Positions 20,203 to 30,826 of a DNA stretch of 64,000 nt are shown here, in pieces. The translations under genes and the position numbers were made by a program. Numbering within the stretch: position 1 is the first letter of the stretch; the number at the start of each line of letters is the position of its first letter. Source of the stretch: Vibrio coralliirubri (GTDB taxonomy: Bacteria; Pseudomonadota; Gammaproteobacteria; Enterobacterales; Vibrionaceae); the NCBI RefSeq assembly GCF_024347375.1, contig NZ_AP025470.1, positions 2,294,001 to 2,358,000 on the forward strand. Reading direction: 5' to 3'. The notes under the pieces are model-generated. The model saw only the letters and a list, made by a program, of their open reading frames with translations. It ran no database searches and was not told the origin of the DNA.

Positions 20203-21210
20203 TTACAGTGCTGCTTTCTTCGCTTCTGTAATCCAACCATCGAACGTGCTTTGGTTTGCTTTGATCCAACCATTTACGTGCGCTTCGATATCCGCAGAGC
20301 TGTTCTTACCTTTACTCATCATCATGTTCTGAGCGCTTACATCATTGATGTTAAGTTTGATGATTTCAAAAAGCTTCGCTGCTGATGGGTTGTTCTTAGC
20401 AAACTCTTTATTCGCAATAATGCGCATTGAGTTCATTTCGAAGCCGTAGTTTTTGCCGTTAGATAACGTCGTATCCACGTTCGAACGCTCGCCAGGAAGT
20501 GCTGAGAAAGGAACTTCTAACCAAACTACATCTTCGTTTGGCACCAATACGCCACTCACCCAGTAAGGTGTCCACGTGTAGTAAAGGATTGATTCACCTT
20601 TTTGGTAACGAGAAATCGTATCTGCAATGATTGCAGCGTAGTTACCTTGATTGTGAGTCACCGTATCGTCCAGTTTGAACGCTGAAAGTTGATGTTCAAT
20701 CACCATCTCACAACCCCAACCTGGGTTACAGCCTGTTAGGTCTGCTTTGCCATCACCGTCCGCATCAAACAGCTTCGCGATTTTTGGATCAGTTAATTGA
20801 CCAATGTTGGTGATGTTGTACTTTTCAGCTGTTTTCTTATCAATTAGGTAACCTTGAGCAGCACCGCTTACATATTGGCCTTCACGGTAGAATTTCTCAT
20901 CACCACCTGCCATTGTGTATTTGTCAGCATGAAGCGGGAACCAACCTACTGTTAGGAACGTTGCGTCACCCTTTGCAATTGAGGTGTAACCTACGTTGTA
21001 GTCCACTTCTTGAGTTGATTTCACGTCATAACCCAGTTCTTCTAGAGCACGGTTAACGATCAATGTTTGGAACGTCTCTTCCGCTACAGACGATTGAACA
21101 GGCTGAACTGATACGCCCTCACCCGGTAGGCTTGCTGCCCACACGTTAGTCGATACCGCTAATGTAGAAACGATACTTACTGCGAGTTTACTCTTCCATG
21201 AATTATTCAT
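20203..21210 (-). CDS. proX: Glycine betaine/proline-betaine binding protein ProX
   Basis: The protein has 335 residues with a signal peptide (about 1-25, cut after NVWA). It has the OpuAC-type substrate-binding domain with the typical YDV, GD..F...GWFP and GCNPGWGCE segments. It captures compatible solutes such as glycine betaine in the periplasm and hands them to ProW. The start overlaps the proW stop by 8 bp. Third gene of proVWX; a role in osmotic adaptation follows from the family. Confidence 0.93.
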   Translation of the reverse strand: MNNSWKSKLAVSIVSTLAVSTNVWAASLPGEGVSVQPVQSSVAEETFQTLIVNRALEELGYDVKSTQEVDYNVGYTSIAKGDATFLTVGWFPLHADKYTMAGGDEKFYREGQYVSGAAQGYLIDKKTAEKYNITNIGQLTDPKIAKLFDADGDGKADLTGCNPGWGCEMVIEHQLSAFKLDDTVTHNQGNYAAIIADTISRYQKGESILYYTWTPYWVSGVLVPNEDVVWLEVPFSALPGERSNVDTTLSNGKNYGFEMNSMRIIANKEFAKNNPSAAKLFEIIKLNINDVSAQNMMMSKGKNSSADIEAHVNGWIKANQSTFDGWITEAKKAAL

Positions 21211-22297
21211 TGGTGTTTTTCCTTAATTGAAGTTCTGATTTGTTACCGCGATTAAGTACATTCAGTACAAGGGAGACAGGTCCCATGCGATACCAGCGTA
21301 ATTTTGTATTACCAGCGTTGACACCCAGTACTTGGGTGATGCGGTCTAATAAGATGGCTAAGATAACGATGCCTAAACCACCAACAGCGGCCAATCCCAT
21401 ATCCAAACGGCCGATACCTCTCAGCACCATTTGACCTAAACCACCAACCGCAATCATTGATGCGATAACCACCATCGATAACGACAACATCAGTGTTTGG
21501 TTCACGCCTGCCATGATAGTTGGCAATGCAAGTGGCAGTTGAATTCGGTAAAGCATCTGCTTTTTGCTTGCACCGAATGAGTGACCCGCTTCGATCAATT
21601 CTTCCGGAACTTGCTGAATACCCAAGATGGTCAAACGTACAACAGGAGGAAGTGCGAATATGATGGTCACCACCACACCCGGGACGTTACCGATACCAAA
21701 CAACATTACGATCGGTACTAAGTAAACGAAGGCTGGTGTGGTTTGCATAGCATCCAAAATTGGGCGCACGAATTTAGCCGCCGTGTTACTTCGGGCGAGC
21801 CATATCCCCATGGGTAAGCCAATCAACAGACAGAAGAATACAGACGTCATGACCAGTGACAATGTGGTCATTGCTTCAGACCAAGCACCAATCAAGCCAA
21901 TGAAAGTCAAAGACACGGCCGTTGCAACGCCAAGTTTCAGGTTTGAAAATTGCCACGCCACAAGAAACAAGATGATCAACATGAATGGCGCAGGTGTAGA
22001 CACTAACGCCGTTTCAAATGAACTTAGAATAAAATCGATAGGCACACGGATTGCCTGGAATAATGGGCGTCCGTGCTCAACTAACCAATTCAGTCCAGAC
22101 TCAACCCAAGTGTCCACAGGCAACACAGCCTCTGCAAAAGGGTTCAGTGGGTCAAAAGGTGTCGTTTCAACTGTTTCGCTGCTTAACCAATCTGCTGATG
22201 GTGAGGTATCAGCGGCTTGACCCCAAGGATCACTTGCAGGTTGAGCTGCAGGAGCCGATTGAGACCATGGATCATTGTTTGTTTGTTCAGACGACAT
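21203..22297 (-). CDS. proW: Glycine betaine ABC transporter permease ProW
   Basis: The protein has 364 residues. A hydrophilic, Pro/Trp-rich N-terminal tail (about 1-95) precedes the membrane domain, as in other ProW proteins. The EAA coupling motif ([22 protein letters not shown]) is at about 240-260. It forms the inner-membrane channel of the ProVWX importer. It starts 3 bp after proV ends and overlaps proX by 8 bp, so the three genes are one transcript. Confidence 0.94.
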   Translation of the reverse strand: MSSEQTNNDPWSQSAPAAQPASDPWGQAADTSPSADWLSSETVETTPFDPLNPFAEAVLPVDTWVESGLNWLVEHGRPLFQAIRVPIDFILSSFETALVSTPAPFMLIILFLVAWQFSNLKLGVATAVSLTFIGLIGAWSEAMTTLSLVMTSVFFCLLIGLPMGIWLARSNTAAKFVRPILDAMQTTPAFVYLVPIVMLFGIGNVPGVVVTIIFALPPVVRLTILGIQQVPEELIEAGHSFGASKKQMLYRIQLPLALPTIMAGVNQTLMLSLSMVVIASMIAVGGLGQMVLRGIGRLDMGLAAVGGLGIVILAILLDRITQVLGVNAGNTKLRWYRMGPVSLVLNVLNRGNKSELQLRKNTNE

Positions 22298-22300
22298 GAT

Positions 22301-23488
22301 CTACCCCTTATCCAATGTTTGTAACAGTCGTGACTTAGTCACCACGCCAAAGTAATTACCTTGCTCATCCACAACAGGCACTGAGTAAGGCACACCACCA
22401 ACTAGGCCAAGCACATCATTGATTGGTAAATCAGGGTTCAGCGTTAATCCATCATCGAGCTGTGCGCTGACGAGTGATTTATTCTCTTTGTGGGCTTTAC
22501 GAAGCGAGTCGATAGAAACAATGCCGGAGTAACGGCTGCTCTTCTCAACTACGATGCCGTATTCGCGGTCGTTATCCATCAAAATTTGTAGAGCGGACGC
22601 TGGGCCATCGTGTTCTGATTTTTTAAATACCGCAGCTGGCTTCTTACGCGCAATGTCTTTCACAGTAAGCACGCTTGCCACGTTCACACCGCGGAAGAAA
22701 GCTTCGACATAATCGTTGGCTGGGTTATTAAGAATATCGTCTGGAGTACCAACTTGAACCACTTCGCCATTTTGCATAATCGCAATTCGGTCACCGATAC
22801 GCATCGCTTCATCCAAATCATGCGAGATGAAAACGATGGTTCGTTTATCGTCATTTTGAAGGCGAATAAGCTCATCTTGCATTTCAGTACGAATCAAAGG
22901 ATCGAGCGCCGAGAACGCTTCATCCATCAACAAGATATCTGGGTCACATGCTAGTGCACGAGCCAAACCAACACGCTGCTTCATACCACCAGATAGTTCA
23001 TCTGGGTAAGATTCTGAATATGCGCCAAGGCCAACACGCTCTAGCGCTTCAAGTGCTGACTGCTTTCGTTGTTCAACTTCAACGCCCGCAAGCTCTAGAC
23101 CAAACGCGGCATTTTCGATAACCGTCATATGCGGCATCAAAGCGAAATTTTGAAAAACCATGGATATGTTGTTGCGGCGGACTTCACGGAGTTCATCTTC
23201 TGAGATGTGGGCAATGTCTTTGCCTCGAAGAAGCACATTACCTTTGGTAGGTTCGATCAAGCGGTTAAGAAGGCGTACTAGGGTTGATTTGCCAGATCCT
23301 GACAGTCCCATTATGACGAAAATCTCGCCTTCTTGAATACTAAGAGAAACATCGTTAACGCCGATCGTTAGCCCTGTTTCTTCAAAAACTTTATCTTTGT
23401 TCGCGCCTTCATTAATCATTGTAAAAGCACGATCGGTGTCTTCACCAAACACCTTGTACAGTCCCTTAACTTCCAGTATGGGATCCAT
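22301..23488 (-). CDS. proV: Glycine betaine ABC transporter ATPase ProV
   Basis: The protein has 395 residues. Walker A GLSGSGKS (about 69-76), ABC signature LSGGMKQR and Walker [13 protein letters not shown] are intact. The C-terminal part (about 275-395) contains a CBS-domain pair, which in this family is linked to ionic-strength sensing. The start ATG at 23488 follows AAGGA. It drives uptake through ProW. First gene of proVWX, with a long non-coding region upstream. Confidence 0.95.
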   Translation of the reverse strand: MDPILEVKGLYKVFGEDTDRAFTMINEGANKDKVFEETGLTIGVNDVSLSIQEGEIFVIMGLSGSGKSTLVRLLNRLIEPTKGNVLLRGKDIAHISEDELREVRRNNISMVFQNFALMPHMTVIENAAFGLELAGVEVEQRKQSALEALERVGLGAYSESYPDELSGGMKQRVGLARALACDPDILLMDEAFSALDPLIRTEMQDELIRLQNDDKRTIVFISHDLDEAMRIGDRIAIMQNGEVVQVGTPDDILNNPANDYVEAFFRGVNVASVLTVKDIARKKPAAVFKKSEHDGPASALQILMDNDREYGIVVEKSSRYSGIVSIDSLRKAHKENKSLVSAQLDDGLTLNPDLPINDVLGLVGGVPYSVPVVDEQGNYFGVVTKSRLLQTLDKG

Positions 23489-24129
23489 GTAATCTAATCC
23501 TTTCTCAGTTATTTAAACTTAAAAATGGTTATTTAAACCCGAAAAACGATTAGCACTCTAAGTAATTAACGCGTGTAAATCAAGGAGCTTCGTTCGGTAA
23601 AACAAGGTGATAACCCAAAACCAGACCAGCGACATTGAGTTCAAAAAATAAGCGCAAAAACCACAAGGCACTGATAAACAAAGAGATAAATAAGAAAAGC
23701 ACACGACCAATATTATGTATTACTTACTTGTAGATTATTGAATATTAATTTTACATTAGAGTAATTAATAGGCTGAATGAACCAACAAAAGCCACAATTA
23801 GTTCGTACACAAATAATTCGAATACGAACTATTTATTAAGCTTTCATGATGTTTCAGAGGCGAAAGTTCGCTCGCTAAAAAAGATAGGGTCAACTATCAA
23901 TCTCTAGCTAAAAACCAAAGGTCAACCGGCTAAAGTCAGCGAGTTGAAATCAACCTTTTAGACCAAGAATTGTAATACATCACACCAACTGTGATACTTG
24001 CTGCAAACTCTCAATTGGTGATTATCTAGGCTGGGCTTCAACTTGTAGAGTGCTCATTGCTGAGCCATTCTTTATAAAAGAAATACGCATTTTCCCGTGA
24101 CGAAATAGAGAAAAAGACAAGGAATTCGA
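23489..24129. other. 641 bp non-coding region between proV and the HAD gene
   Basis: No convincing gene is present. The region is AT-rich near 23700-23830 and contains a perfect 9 bp inverted repeat listed separately. It must hold the divergent promoters of proVWX and the phosphatase gene. Osmotic control elements are expected here from what is known of proVWX, but none could be identified by eye. Confidence 0.6.
23799..23831. promoter_or_regulatory. Perfect 9 bp inverted repeat, possible operator
   Basis: TAGTTCGTA (23799-23807) and TACGAACTA (23823-23831) form a perfect palindrome around 15 AT-rich bases. It has no T-tract and lies about 310 bp upstream of proV and 300 bp upstream of the HAD gene, so an operator is more likely than a terminator. 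Confidence 0.4.
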
Positions 24130-24867
24130 ATGATAAAAATGTTGGTGTGTGACTTTGACGGTACGCTTGATGGAGGCTCATCTCACGGTGTTAACCAGCT
24201 ATTTGATTACCTCACAGAACAACCTGATATTCGCTTTATCATCGCGACAGGAAGAACATTACCTTCGATTCGAATGGGTTTAGAATCGGATAACTACCCG
24301 AAACCACACAGTATTATTAGCGATGTGGGCACCAAAATTCATCATGTTCATTCCCAAAAACCAGACCATGTTTGGCATAACCAACTGGAAGCTTCTTGGA
24401 ACAAATCAAAGGTAGAGACGGCTCTCGCACCCCTTGATTTTATGGGTGAGCGCATAGAGAACCATCAAGGCGATTACAAGATCACCTTTGAAGGGAAGCT
24501 TTCAGAACCTCAACATGAACTGATTGAATCTAGCTTGGAAATGCACGGATTAGATGTTCACCTTACTTACTCTCATGATTGGTACTTAGATATCACACCA
24601 AAAGGAGTCAACAAGGCGACGGCGATTCACCACCTACTCGAACAACACGATTTGAGCGTTGCAGAAGTGTGTGTCGCAGGTGATTCAGCTAACGACACCT
24701 CAATGCTCACCATTGAGGGCGTAAACTCGATACTGGTCGCTAATCATTACCCAGAGGTTGCTCACCTATCGGATAGAGACAACGTATACACCAGCAGAGC
24801 AACACATGCTGAGGGTGTATTAGAAGGCCTTAAATACTGGCAAGGGCGTGCAGCAGCGGGTAATTAG
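24130..24867 (+). CDS. HAD-superfamily phosphatase (Cof / sucrose-phosphatase-like)
   Basis: The protein has 245 residues with the four HAD motifs: DFDGTLDG (motif I, nucleophile Asp8), IATGR (motif II), K in KGVNKATA (motif III) and GDSANDTSML (motif IV). The large C2-type cap between motifs II and III resembles sucrose-6-phosphate phosphatase-like members. It likely dephosphorylates a small sugar or other phosphometabolite; the substrate is not evident. An AAGGAAT ribosome site precedes the ATG at 24130. Confidence 0.82.
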   Translation: MIKMLVCDFDGTLDGGSSHGVNQLFDYLTEQPDIRFIIATGRTLPSIRMGLESDNYPKPHSIISDVGTKIHHVHSQKPDHVWHNQLEASWNKSKVETALAPLDFMGERIENHQGDYKITFEGKLSEPQHELIESSLEMHGLDVHLTYSHDWYLDITPKGVNKATAIHHLLEQHDLSVAEVCVAGDSANDTSMLTIEGVNSILVANHYPEVAHLSDRDNVYTSRATHAEGVLEGLKYWQGRAAAGN

Positions 24868-24906
24868 AATAAGTAGAAGTGACCGACCGCTCCCTACTTC
24901 CTATCC

Positions 24907-25119
24907 TTATTTCCAACCGGGAAGCCAATGATCCTTGTCGGTGAGATCCCGCCAGTTGATGTCTTCCTCTCGTTTGGTCATCACCGCTTCTATCAAACAA
25001 CGAATGACCTCCCCTTCTTCAAACTCGACCTCTGTGACCATAAAGTGTTTTTCTTTCTTTACAGGGCTAACAGCCGTCCATTTACTGCGAAGTAGTTTCT
25101 TTGGATTGATTCGATTCAT
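24907..25119 (-). CDS. Small Trp-rich conserved protein (TIGR02450 type)
   Basis: The protein has 70 residues with the opening NPKKLLRSKWTAV, then KEKHFMVTEVEFEE, and a Trp-rich end (INWRDLTDKDHWLPGW). These features match the small family TIGR02450, common in Vibrio and relatives and of unknown function. It is convergent with the HAD gene 39 bp away. Confidence 0.8.
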   Translation of the reverse strand: MNRINPKKLLRSKWTAVSPVKKEKHFMVTEVEFEEGEVIRCLIEAVMTKREEDINWRDLTDKDHWLPGWK

Positions 25120-25204
25120 GAGCTCATTTCTCGCTTAGATGTCATTGATTATTATGGATTGTCTAGCCGACATTGAGTAATAGTCTTCATCGCACGAAAA
25201 GGAT

Positions 25205-25232
25205 CAAAAAAAGCCAGCGATTAAGCTGGCTT
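25205..25232 (-). terminator. Terminator of torCA
   Basis: On the minus strand AAGCCAGC and GCTGGCTT flank a 6-base loop and are followed by seven Ts, about 30 bp after the torA stop. Confidence 0.85.
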
Positions 25233-25260
25233 CGTTCAGTGAGCTATTTCTCGTTAAAGA

Positions 25261-27708
25261 TTAGCCGTTTTTAGGTGGATCAAATGCCGTGAGTTCTAAT
25301 ACTGGACCTGTGTATTTTTCAATCTTCACAAGCGCAGAGTTTGCAGCACAGCCATTCGCCAAACGAGAAGTCGGGATATCCAACGTAAGCACGTTACAGC
25401 CACCGTTTTTACATAGACCTGTGTCTTTATCTAAATCTGGCCAACCGCCTTCATGGATACATACAGAGCCTTGTTTGATGCCATCAGTCACCAATGCACC
25501 TACCAATACTTGTCCACGACCATTATGTGCACGAACCAAGTCACCCGTTTTAATACCTCGAACTTTCGCATCTTCAGGGTGAATTGAAATCGGCTCACGG
25601 TCTGCAATCGCGTACTCTTCGCGGATCTTCGCGTAGTTGAACTGGCTATGCAGACGGTGCGCGGCGTGCGCTGTCATTAGTTGCAGTTCGCCATCTTTAG
25701 CATTGCCTGTGTACTCTGTTGGTTCTAACCAAGTTGGGTGTGCTGGGCAATCATCTAGTTGGTAACCTTCAATGGTTCTTGAGAATATCTCGAACTTGCC
25801 ACTTGGTGTACCTAGTGGGTTCATGATTGGGTTCTCTCGAAAATCAGCGTAACGAACAAACTGTGCGTTCTTCTCGTTCCACTTCATCTCAATCAACTGA
25901 TTATCTTCCCAGAACTTGCTGAAGTTAGGCATTACGATACGCTGACCACGGCCACCTTGCTGTGCGGTTTTGTAGAAACCATACAGCCATTCCATCTCGG
26001 TCTTGCCTTCGGTGTACACATCACGACCACCCGGAGCAAGTAACTCAGACATGTCCGCAAATATATCGAAATCGTTACGGGCTTCACCTTGTGGCTCAAC
26101 CACTTTCTTCATTGGTACTAAGTGTTGGTTACTGTAGTCACCCGTCATCGTCATGTCATTACGTTCAAACGATGTAGTAATTGGCAGAACAATATCCGCG
26201 TGCTTAGCTGCTGCTGTCCAGTATGGTTCTGAGATAACAATCAGCTCAGGTTTTTGCCACGCTTTGATTAGGCGGTTGGTATCTTGGTGGTGAGTAAAGT
26301 TCGCACCGCCTGCCCACCAGATCATTTTAATCTCAGGGAATGTTAGGTTGTGACCATTGTGATGGTAGCTTGAACCCGGGTTTTCTAGCGCTTCAACAAT
26401 ACGCGCTACAGGGAAAGCATTCACAGAACCCGATACTGCCCAGTCGTTACCAGCCGATGAACCACCGCCAAGAGACGCTGAAATCGCAGGAAGTACACCC
26501 GCATCGCGTGCAGGGTTACCACCGTTTGAGTAGTGATAAGAAAGGCCAAAACCACCACCAGGTAAACCAACTTGACCTAGCATCGTCGCTAGCGTAACCA
26601 ACATCCAGTGGCGTTGTTCACCGTATTGTTGACGCTGCATCCCCCAGCCAGACATCAGTATAGTACGGTTCTTACTGAAGATATCCGCCAGCAGTTCCAG
26701 TTGCTTCACTGGTACGCCACAGATCTCAGACGCCCACTCAGCAGATTTTTCCACGCCGTCTTCCTTACCCATCAAGTAAGCTTCGAATACGTCGTAACCT
26801 GTTGTGTATTTACCCAAGAATTCTTTATCGTGCTTGCCCTGTTTCACTAACGTGTGTGCGATGCCCATCATCATGGCTACGTCAGTCATTGGGTGAGGAG
26901 CAATCCACTCTGCGTTGTCACCAAAGAACTCAATAGTCTCAGAGCGCATTGGGTCAATCGCAATCACTGTCTTGCCCGACTTCTTCAACTGGTGGAAGAA
27001 CTCAAGACCTGCACAGTCGGTTGAGCTCCAAGCGATCTTCAAGGTGTTAATTGGGTTTAGGCCCCAAAGTACCACCACATCACTGTGCTCAAGGATAACT
27101 GGGTAAGTCGTCTGCTGTTCATACACCTCAATCGAGCCCACAACGTGCGGCATGATAACTTGCGCAGCACCTGTTGAGTAATCACCTAAGTGACCAGAGT
27201 AACCACCAGCCATGCTCATGTAACGTTGTAGAAGCGTTTGCGCTTTGTGCAGAACACCACTTGAACGCCAGCCATAAGAGCCTGCGAATACAGATTCCGC
27301 ACCGTGCTCTTGACGAATACGTGAGTGTTGTTGGTGAATCAATTTGTACACTTCATCCCAAGAGATACGAACAAATTCATCACTACCACGTACACCTTCA
27401 GGTGCAGATGGGTTAGCCAAGTAGCCTTTACGAACCATAGGGTACTTAACACGCGCTTTGGTGTGTACTTGATCAGGGCCTGTGGTCTGCAGGCTATTTG
27501 GAACCGTTTGTGCCAGTGCATTCGTCGTCGACACGAGTTTGCCGTCTTTCACTTCACACAGCATTGGGCCCATACGGCCTGATGTTAGAACACCAGAACC
27601 ACGTTTGTCCGAAGCAATTGCGCTCATCGGTGTCAAAGATGTGAACGCCAACGCACCAGCTGTGATACCTGTACCTTTCATAAATCCACGACGTGTCATA
27701 TTAGTCAT
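25261..27708 (-). CDS. torA: Periplasmic TMAO reductase, molybdopterin subunit (TorA/TorZ type)
   Basis: The protein has 815 residues. A twin-arginine signal ([10 protein letters not shown]) shows export of the folded enzyme with its molybdenum cofactor. The [13 protein letters not shown] segment carries the Ser that coordinates Mo in TorA/DMSO-reductase enzymes, and the rest aligns with the bis-MGD oxidoreductase layout through to the C-terminal dinucleotide-binding domain ([14 protein letters not shown]). It reduces trimethylamine N-oxide, and perhaps other N- or S-oxides, with electrons from TorC. It lies 22 bp after torC. No torT, torS, torR or torD is in the window. It could equally be called TorZ. 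Confidence 0.9.
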   Translation of the reverse strand: MTNMTRRGFMKGTGITAGALAFTSLTPMSAIASDKRGSGVLTSGRMGPMLCEVKDGKLVSTTNALAQTVPNSLQTTGPDQVHTKARVKYPMVRKGYLANPSAPEGVRGSDEFVRISWDEVYKLIHQQHSRIRQEHGAESVFAGSYGWRSSGVLHKAQTLLQRYMSMAGGYSGHLGDYSTGAAQVIMPHVVGSIEVYEQQTTYPVILEHSDVVVLWGLNPINTLKIAWSSTDCAGLEFFHQLKKSGKTVIAIDPMRSETIEFFGDNAEWIAPHPMTDVAMMMGIAHTLVKQGKHDKEFLGKYTTGYDVFEAYLMGKEDGVEKSAEWASEICGVPVKQLELLADIFSKNRTILMSGWGMQRQQYGEQRHWMLVTLATMLGQVGLPGGGFGLSYHYSNGGNPARDAGVLPAISASLGGGSSAGNDWAVSGSVNAFPVARIVEALENPGSSYHHNGHNLTFPEIKMIWWAGGANFTHHQDTNRLIKAWQKPELIVISEPYWTAAAKHADIVLPITTSFERNDMTMTGDYSNQHLVPMKKVVEPQGEARNDFDIFADMSELLAPGGRDVYTEGKTEMEWLYGFYKTAQQGGRGQRIVMPNFSKFWEDNQLIEMKWNEKNAQFVRYADFRENPIMNPLGTPSGKFEIFSRTIEGYQLDDCPAHPTWLEPTEYTGNAKDGELQLMTAHAAHRLHSQFNYAKIREEYAIADREPISIHPEDAKVRGIKTGDLVRAHNGRGQVLVGALVTDGIKQGSVCIHEGGWPDLDKDTGLCKNGGCNVLTLDIPTSRLANGCAANSALVKIEKYTGPVLELTAFDPPKNG

Positions 27709-27730
27709 AATTTTATCCTTCTAATTCTCT

Positions 27731-28825
27731 TTAGTGACCAACAACGTCTTTCGCGTGGTTTTGGAAGTACTTAGTCAGCAGCTCAAGGTTTTGCTCAGAA
27801 ATGTCTGTACGGTCGCCCATACTTTTCGCAACAGGTCCCCAAGCATTCACAGTGAAGTGGTTTGAAGGAATTTTCGCGTGACACGTTGCACAGTAAACGT
27901 TGTCCAACTCTTCTGCATAAGACCAAATTGGGTCTAGTTTATCGACAACTGGAGAAGTGATATCACCCGTTAGCGCAACTGAACGCCACTCGTTACCGTA
28001 AGCATCGGCTTTATAGTCACCAGTAGTCAGTGCTTCTTGACCTTTGTCTGTCAATGTCGCAACGATTGCACGTTGGCCTTCACCGAAGTAAAGCACTTGC
28101 TCTGCACCTTTCATTTGGAATGCATTCAAAGTCACAGTACGGTTATCGCCTTCAGCCTTAACCACTTGCAGTTCTGCTGTTGGGTTTACACTGCCGAAGT
28201 CACCCATTGCGATATCGGTTACTGGGTAAACCACTTTCGCATCTGCTGGCGTGTTTTTCGTAAATGCAATCAAGGTATCGAACGCTTTGCTATCTAGCTG
28301 AGCTTCAGGAGCAAAATGTGCGACGCCTTTGTGACAATCGATACACGTTTGGTTGTTTTCACGACCGTAAGCATGCATTTTCGCTGCATCACGAGATTGT
28401 TCGAACTCTTCCATTGCATCGAATTCGTGACAAGAGCGACAAGTCGCTGAGTCATTCTCGCGGAATTGAGCCCAAACTGTCTCAGCCATCTCTTCACGGT
28501 GTGCTTCATATTTCTCAGGCGTGTCTATCTTCCCTGAAATAAATTCATGGTAGATGTCTTTGGACGCTCTTACTTTGGTGATCACGTAGTCAATCGGATC
28601 CGTTGGAATGTGGCAATCGGCACACTCAGCTCGAATGCCTTTTGCGTTACTGAAGTGTACTGAACCTTGGTATTCTTTGTGGGGTGCTTCCATTGTGTGG
28701 CAAGAAACACAAAACTCAGTGCTCGATGTATAGTGCATAACGGCTGCAGTTCCCCCTAAGGTTAACCAGCCAATACCTATACCAACCGCCGCTATTAGTG
28801 CGATATAACGTTTTTTTATTGTCAT
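27731..28825 (-). CDS. torC: Pentaheme membrane c-type cytochrome TorC/TorY (NapC/NirT family)
   Basis: The protein has 364 residues with an N-terminal membrane anchor (about 7-27). Five CxxCH heme sites are visible: CVSCH, CADCH, CRSCH, CIDCH in the NapC-like part and CATCH in the separate C-terminal domain. That four-plus-one arrangement defines TorC/TorY. It takes electrons from menaquinol in the inner membrane and passes them to the reductase encoded next. An FNR-like box lies upstream. Confidence 0.92.
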   Translation of the reverse strand: MTIKKRYIALIAAVGIGIGWLTLGGTAAVMHYTSSTEFCVSCHTMEAPHKEYQGSVHFSNAKGIRAECADCHIPTDPIDYVITKVRASKDIYHEFISGKIDTPEKYEAHREEMAETVWAQFRENDSATCRSCHEFDAMEEFEQSRDAAKMHAYGRENNQTCIDCHKGVAHFAPEAQLDSKAFDTLIAFTKNTPADAKVVYPVTDIAMGDFGSVNPTAELQVVKAEGDNRTVTLNAFQMKGAEQVLYFGEGQRAIVATLTDKGQEALTTGDYKADAYGNEWRSVALTGDITSPVVDKLDPIWSYAEELDNVYCATCHAKIPSNHFTVNAWGPVAKSMGDRTDISEQNLELLTKYFQNHAKDVVGH

Positions 28826-29132
28826 AATTCTTAATCATCTTCAACAATTGGTTACAATTAAGATCAGAATAGTACTTTAGGGGTAGATCAGTTTGATTTG
28901 GATCATAAATCGCATTCTGAGGAACAAAAATTGAACCTTTATGAGAACCCAAGGTCACTTCACGAAATTATTTCCCACCAGATACAATCACCCACCAAAT
29001 AAGAGGTGACAGTTAAATATCTATTATTGATTAATCTAACATCAACGAGACAAAACGGCTTTCTAAGTCAAAGAAGTAAATTGTAAATCTATTACAATAT
29101 CGGCTATCTATTTTTCATAAACTCCTCACTCA
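28826..29132. other. Intergenic region between torC and NifW-like gene
   Basis: No gene is seen in these 307 bp. It holds the divergent promoters, including the FNR-like box at 28893-28906. I saw no good match to the decamer repeats bound by TorR upstream of torC. Confidence 0.6.
28893..28906 (-). promoter_or_regulatory. FNR-like box upstream of torC
   Basis: TTGAT-TTGG-ATCAT matches the FNR consensus TTGAT-N4-ATCAA at all but the last base. It is centred about 74 bp before the torC start codon, compatible with activation under oxygen limitation. Confidence 0.6.
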
Positions 29133-29408
29133 ATGAACCAAACAGAATTCCAACAAAAAATAGCGAGTTTCACCTCAATTGAACAAGCGCTTGATTACTT
29201 CGAAATTGGATTTGATAGCAAGTTCATCGACCAAAATAGAGTCGAGCTTATGAAACGCTTTAATGGTTACCTGATCCTGTCAAAACCCGATGATTGGTTC
29301 TCAGGAAGAAGAGCGCTGAAAAACGCTTATTGTAAGGTTCAACGCAGCAAGTTAGATCGCCACACGCGTTCTGCCTGTCGTGGGTGTACAACTTGCCAGC
29401 GTCGATAG
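29133..29408 (+). CDS. NifW-like small protein
   Basis: The protein has 91 residues. The segment SIEQALDYFEIGFD...FIDQNRVELMKRFNGYL resembles the core of NifW (nitrogenase-stabilising protein), where a VNRLHILQRF-type motif is typical. The C-terminus differs from classic NifW and carries a Cys-rich basic tail (CRGCTTCQRR) that could bind metal. No nitrogenase genes are in the window, so the function is probably different. Divergent from torC. Confidence 0.65.
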   Translation: MNQTEFQQKIASFTSIEQALDYFEIGFDSKFIDQNRVELMKRFNGYLILSKPDDWFSGRRALKNAYCKVQRSKLDRHTRSACRGCTTCQRR

Positions 29409-29543
29409 ATCGGAAGCACTGTTCAAAATAGAGAACGAAAAAGTAGATAGTTGAAATAACATCTCATTACGATTTAGTTAGTGGTTTGCTCGAAAAAAAG
29501 TGTGCTAGTCTTACGGCAACTCAACTACGAGATAAAAACTACA

Positions 29544-30668
29544 ATGAAAATTTTCAGCAATTTCGAAAGCGGCAACATTCACGTCGTTTCAGCAGATTCA
29601 CCACAAAACATTCAACTGACTATCCCAGCAGACTACCAAACTGAAATCTCTCAGTGGTTTCACTTCCGCTTAGAAAGTGAAGCTCAACAAGCTCACCACT
29701 TTGAAATCGGTCAATTGGCGACATCTGCCTACCCTGAAGGCTGGAAAGACTACGATGTGGTTGCATCGTATGACCGTGAAGAGTGGTTCCGTATCCCATC
29801 TCAGTTCGATGGCGATACATTAAGCTTTGATATCATCCCTGAACACGATTCAATGTACTTCGCGTATTTCGCACCGTACTCATACGATCGTCACCAAGAT
29901 CTTCTGCACAGTGCTCAAACGCACCCTGCTTGTAAGCTTGAAACTCTAGGTCACACGCTAGACAACAACGACATCACTTTGCTAACCATCGGCGAGCCAA
30001 GTGAAGAGAAGAAAAATATCTGGGTTATCGGTCGCCAACATCCAGGCGAGACGATGGCTGAATGGCTAATCGAAGGCCTGCTACAACGCCTGCTTGATGA
30101 AACAGATACGGTCGGTCGCTCTCTTCTAGACAGCGTTGTGTTCCGCGTTGTACCAAACATGAACCCAGATGGCAGCATCCGCGGTCACCTGCGTACTAAC
30201 GCGATTGGTGTTAACCTGAACCGCGAATGGCAATCACCTTCTATGGAACGCAGCCCAGAGGTATTCCTTGTTCGCGAGCGTATGCTAGAAACGGGCGTTG
30301 ACCTGTGTCTAGACATTCACGGCGACGAAGCGATTCCATATAACTTTGTAGCCGGTAGCGAAGGCACACCTTCTTACAACGAGCGCATCGCGAAGCTAGA
30401 GAACCACTTCAAGCAAGCACTGCTCACTATCACGCCAGAGTTCCAAGATGAATTTGGTTACGATAAAGACGAACCGGGCAAAGCAAACATGACTGTTGGC
30501 ACAAACTGGATTGGTGAGCAATTCAAGTGTTTGGCTTACACCGTCGAGATGCCATTTAAAGATCACATCAGCCACGCTGACGAACTTTACGGCTGGTCTC
30601 CAGAGCGCAGTGTCGCGTTTGGTCACGACATGCTGGCCGCGGTTTGGGCAACAGTAGACGAGCTATAA
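29544..30668 (+). CDS. M14-family zinc carboxypeptidase (cytosolic CCP-like)
   Basis: The protein has 374 residues. The N-terminal beta domain (about 1-120) is of the type found before M14 domains in cytosolic carboxypeptidases. The catalytic domain shows the zinc motif HPGET (about 160), the NPDG..RGHLRTNAIGVNLNREW substrate-binding segment and DIHGDE with the third zinc ligand. No signal peptide is present, so it acts in the cytoplasm. The longest frame starts at 29481, but the ATG at 29544 begins the conserved MKIFSNFESGN and is preferred. Confidence 0.85.
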   Translation: MKIFSNFESGNIHVVSADSPQNIQLTIPADYQTEISQWFHFRLESEAQQAHHFEIGQLATSAYPEGWKDYDVVASYDREEWFRIPSQFDGDTLSFDIIPEHDSMYFAYFAPYSYDRHQDLLHSAQTHPACKLETLGHTLDNNDITLLTIGEPSEEKKNIWVIGRQHPGETMAEWLIEGLLQRLLDETDTVGRSLLDSVVFRVVPNMNPDGSIRGHLRTNAIGVNLNREWQSPSMERSPEVFLVRERMLETGVDLCLDIHGDEAIPYNFVAGSEGTPSYNERIAKLENHFKQALLTITPEFQDEFGYDKDEPGKANMTVGTNWIGEQFKCLAYTVEMPFKDHISHADELYGWSPERSVAFGHDMLAAVWATVDEL

Positions 30669-30737
30669 GGCAAACTAAGCTCTTTGTTTGTCCCTGTATC
30701 GCCTTTGGTTTATAAGAATCTGGGCTATAGATAGAAC

Positions 30738-30771
30738 AAAGCCCAGCACTTGTGAAAGTGCTGGGCTTTTT
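30738..30771 (+). terminator. Terminator of the M14 peptidase gene
   Basis: Long stem AGCCCAGCACTT / AAGTGCTGGGCT with a GTGA loop, followed by TTTTT. Confidence 0.9.
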
Positions 30772-30826
30772 AATCTCTGCTTAGAATGAACGATTTGCGC
30801 CTTAAGGAATCTAACGTCAGTCGCTT

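Noticed and set aside
21738..22220. Open frame of 160 codons opposite proW
   Set aside because: Antisense to an intact, well-recognised permease gene; no ribosome site or domain.
29133..29408. Part of a nitrogen-fixation cluster
   Set aside because: Only a NifW-like gene is present; neighbours are TMAO respiration and peptidase genes.
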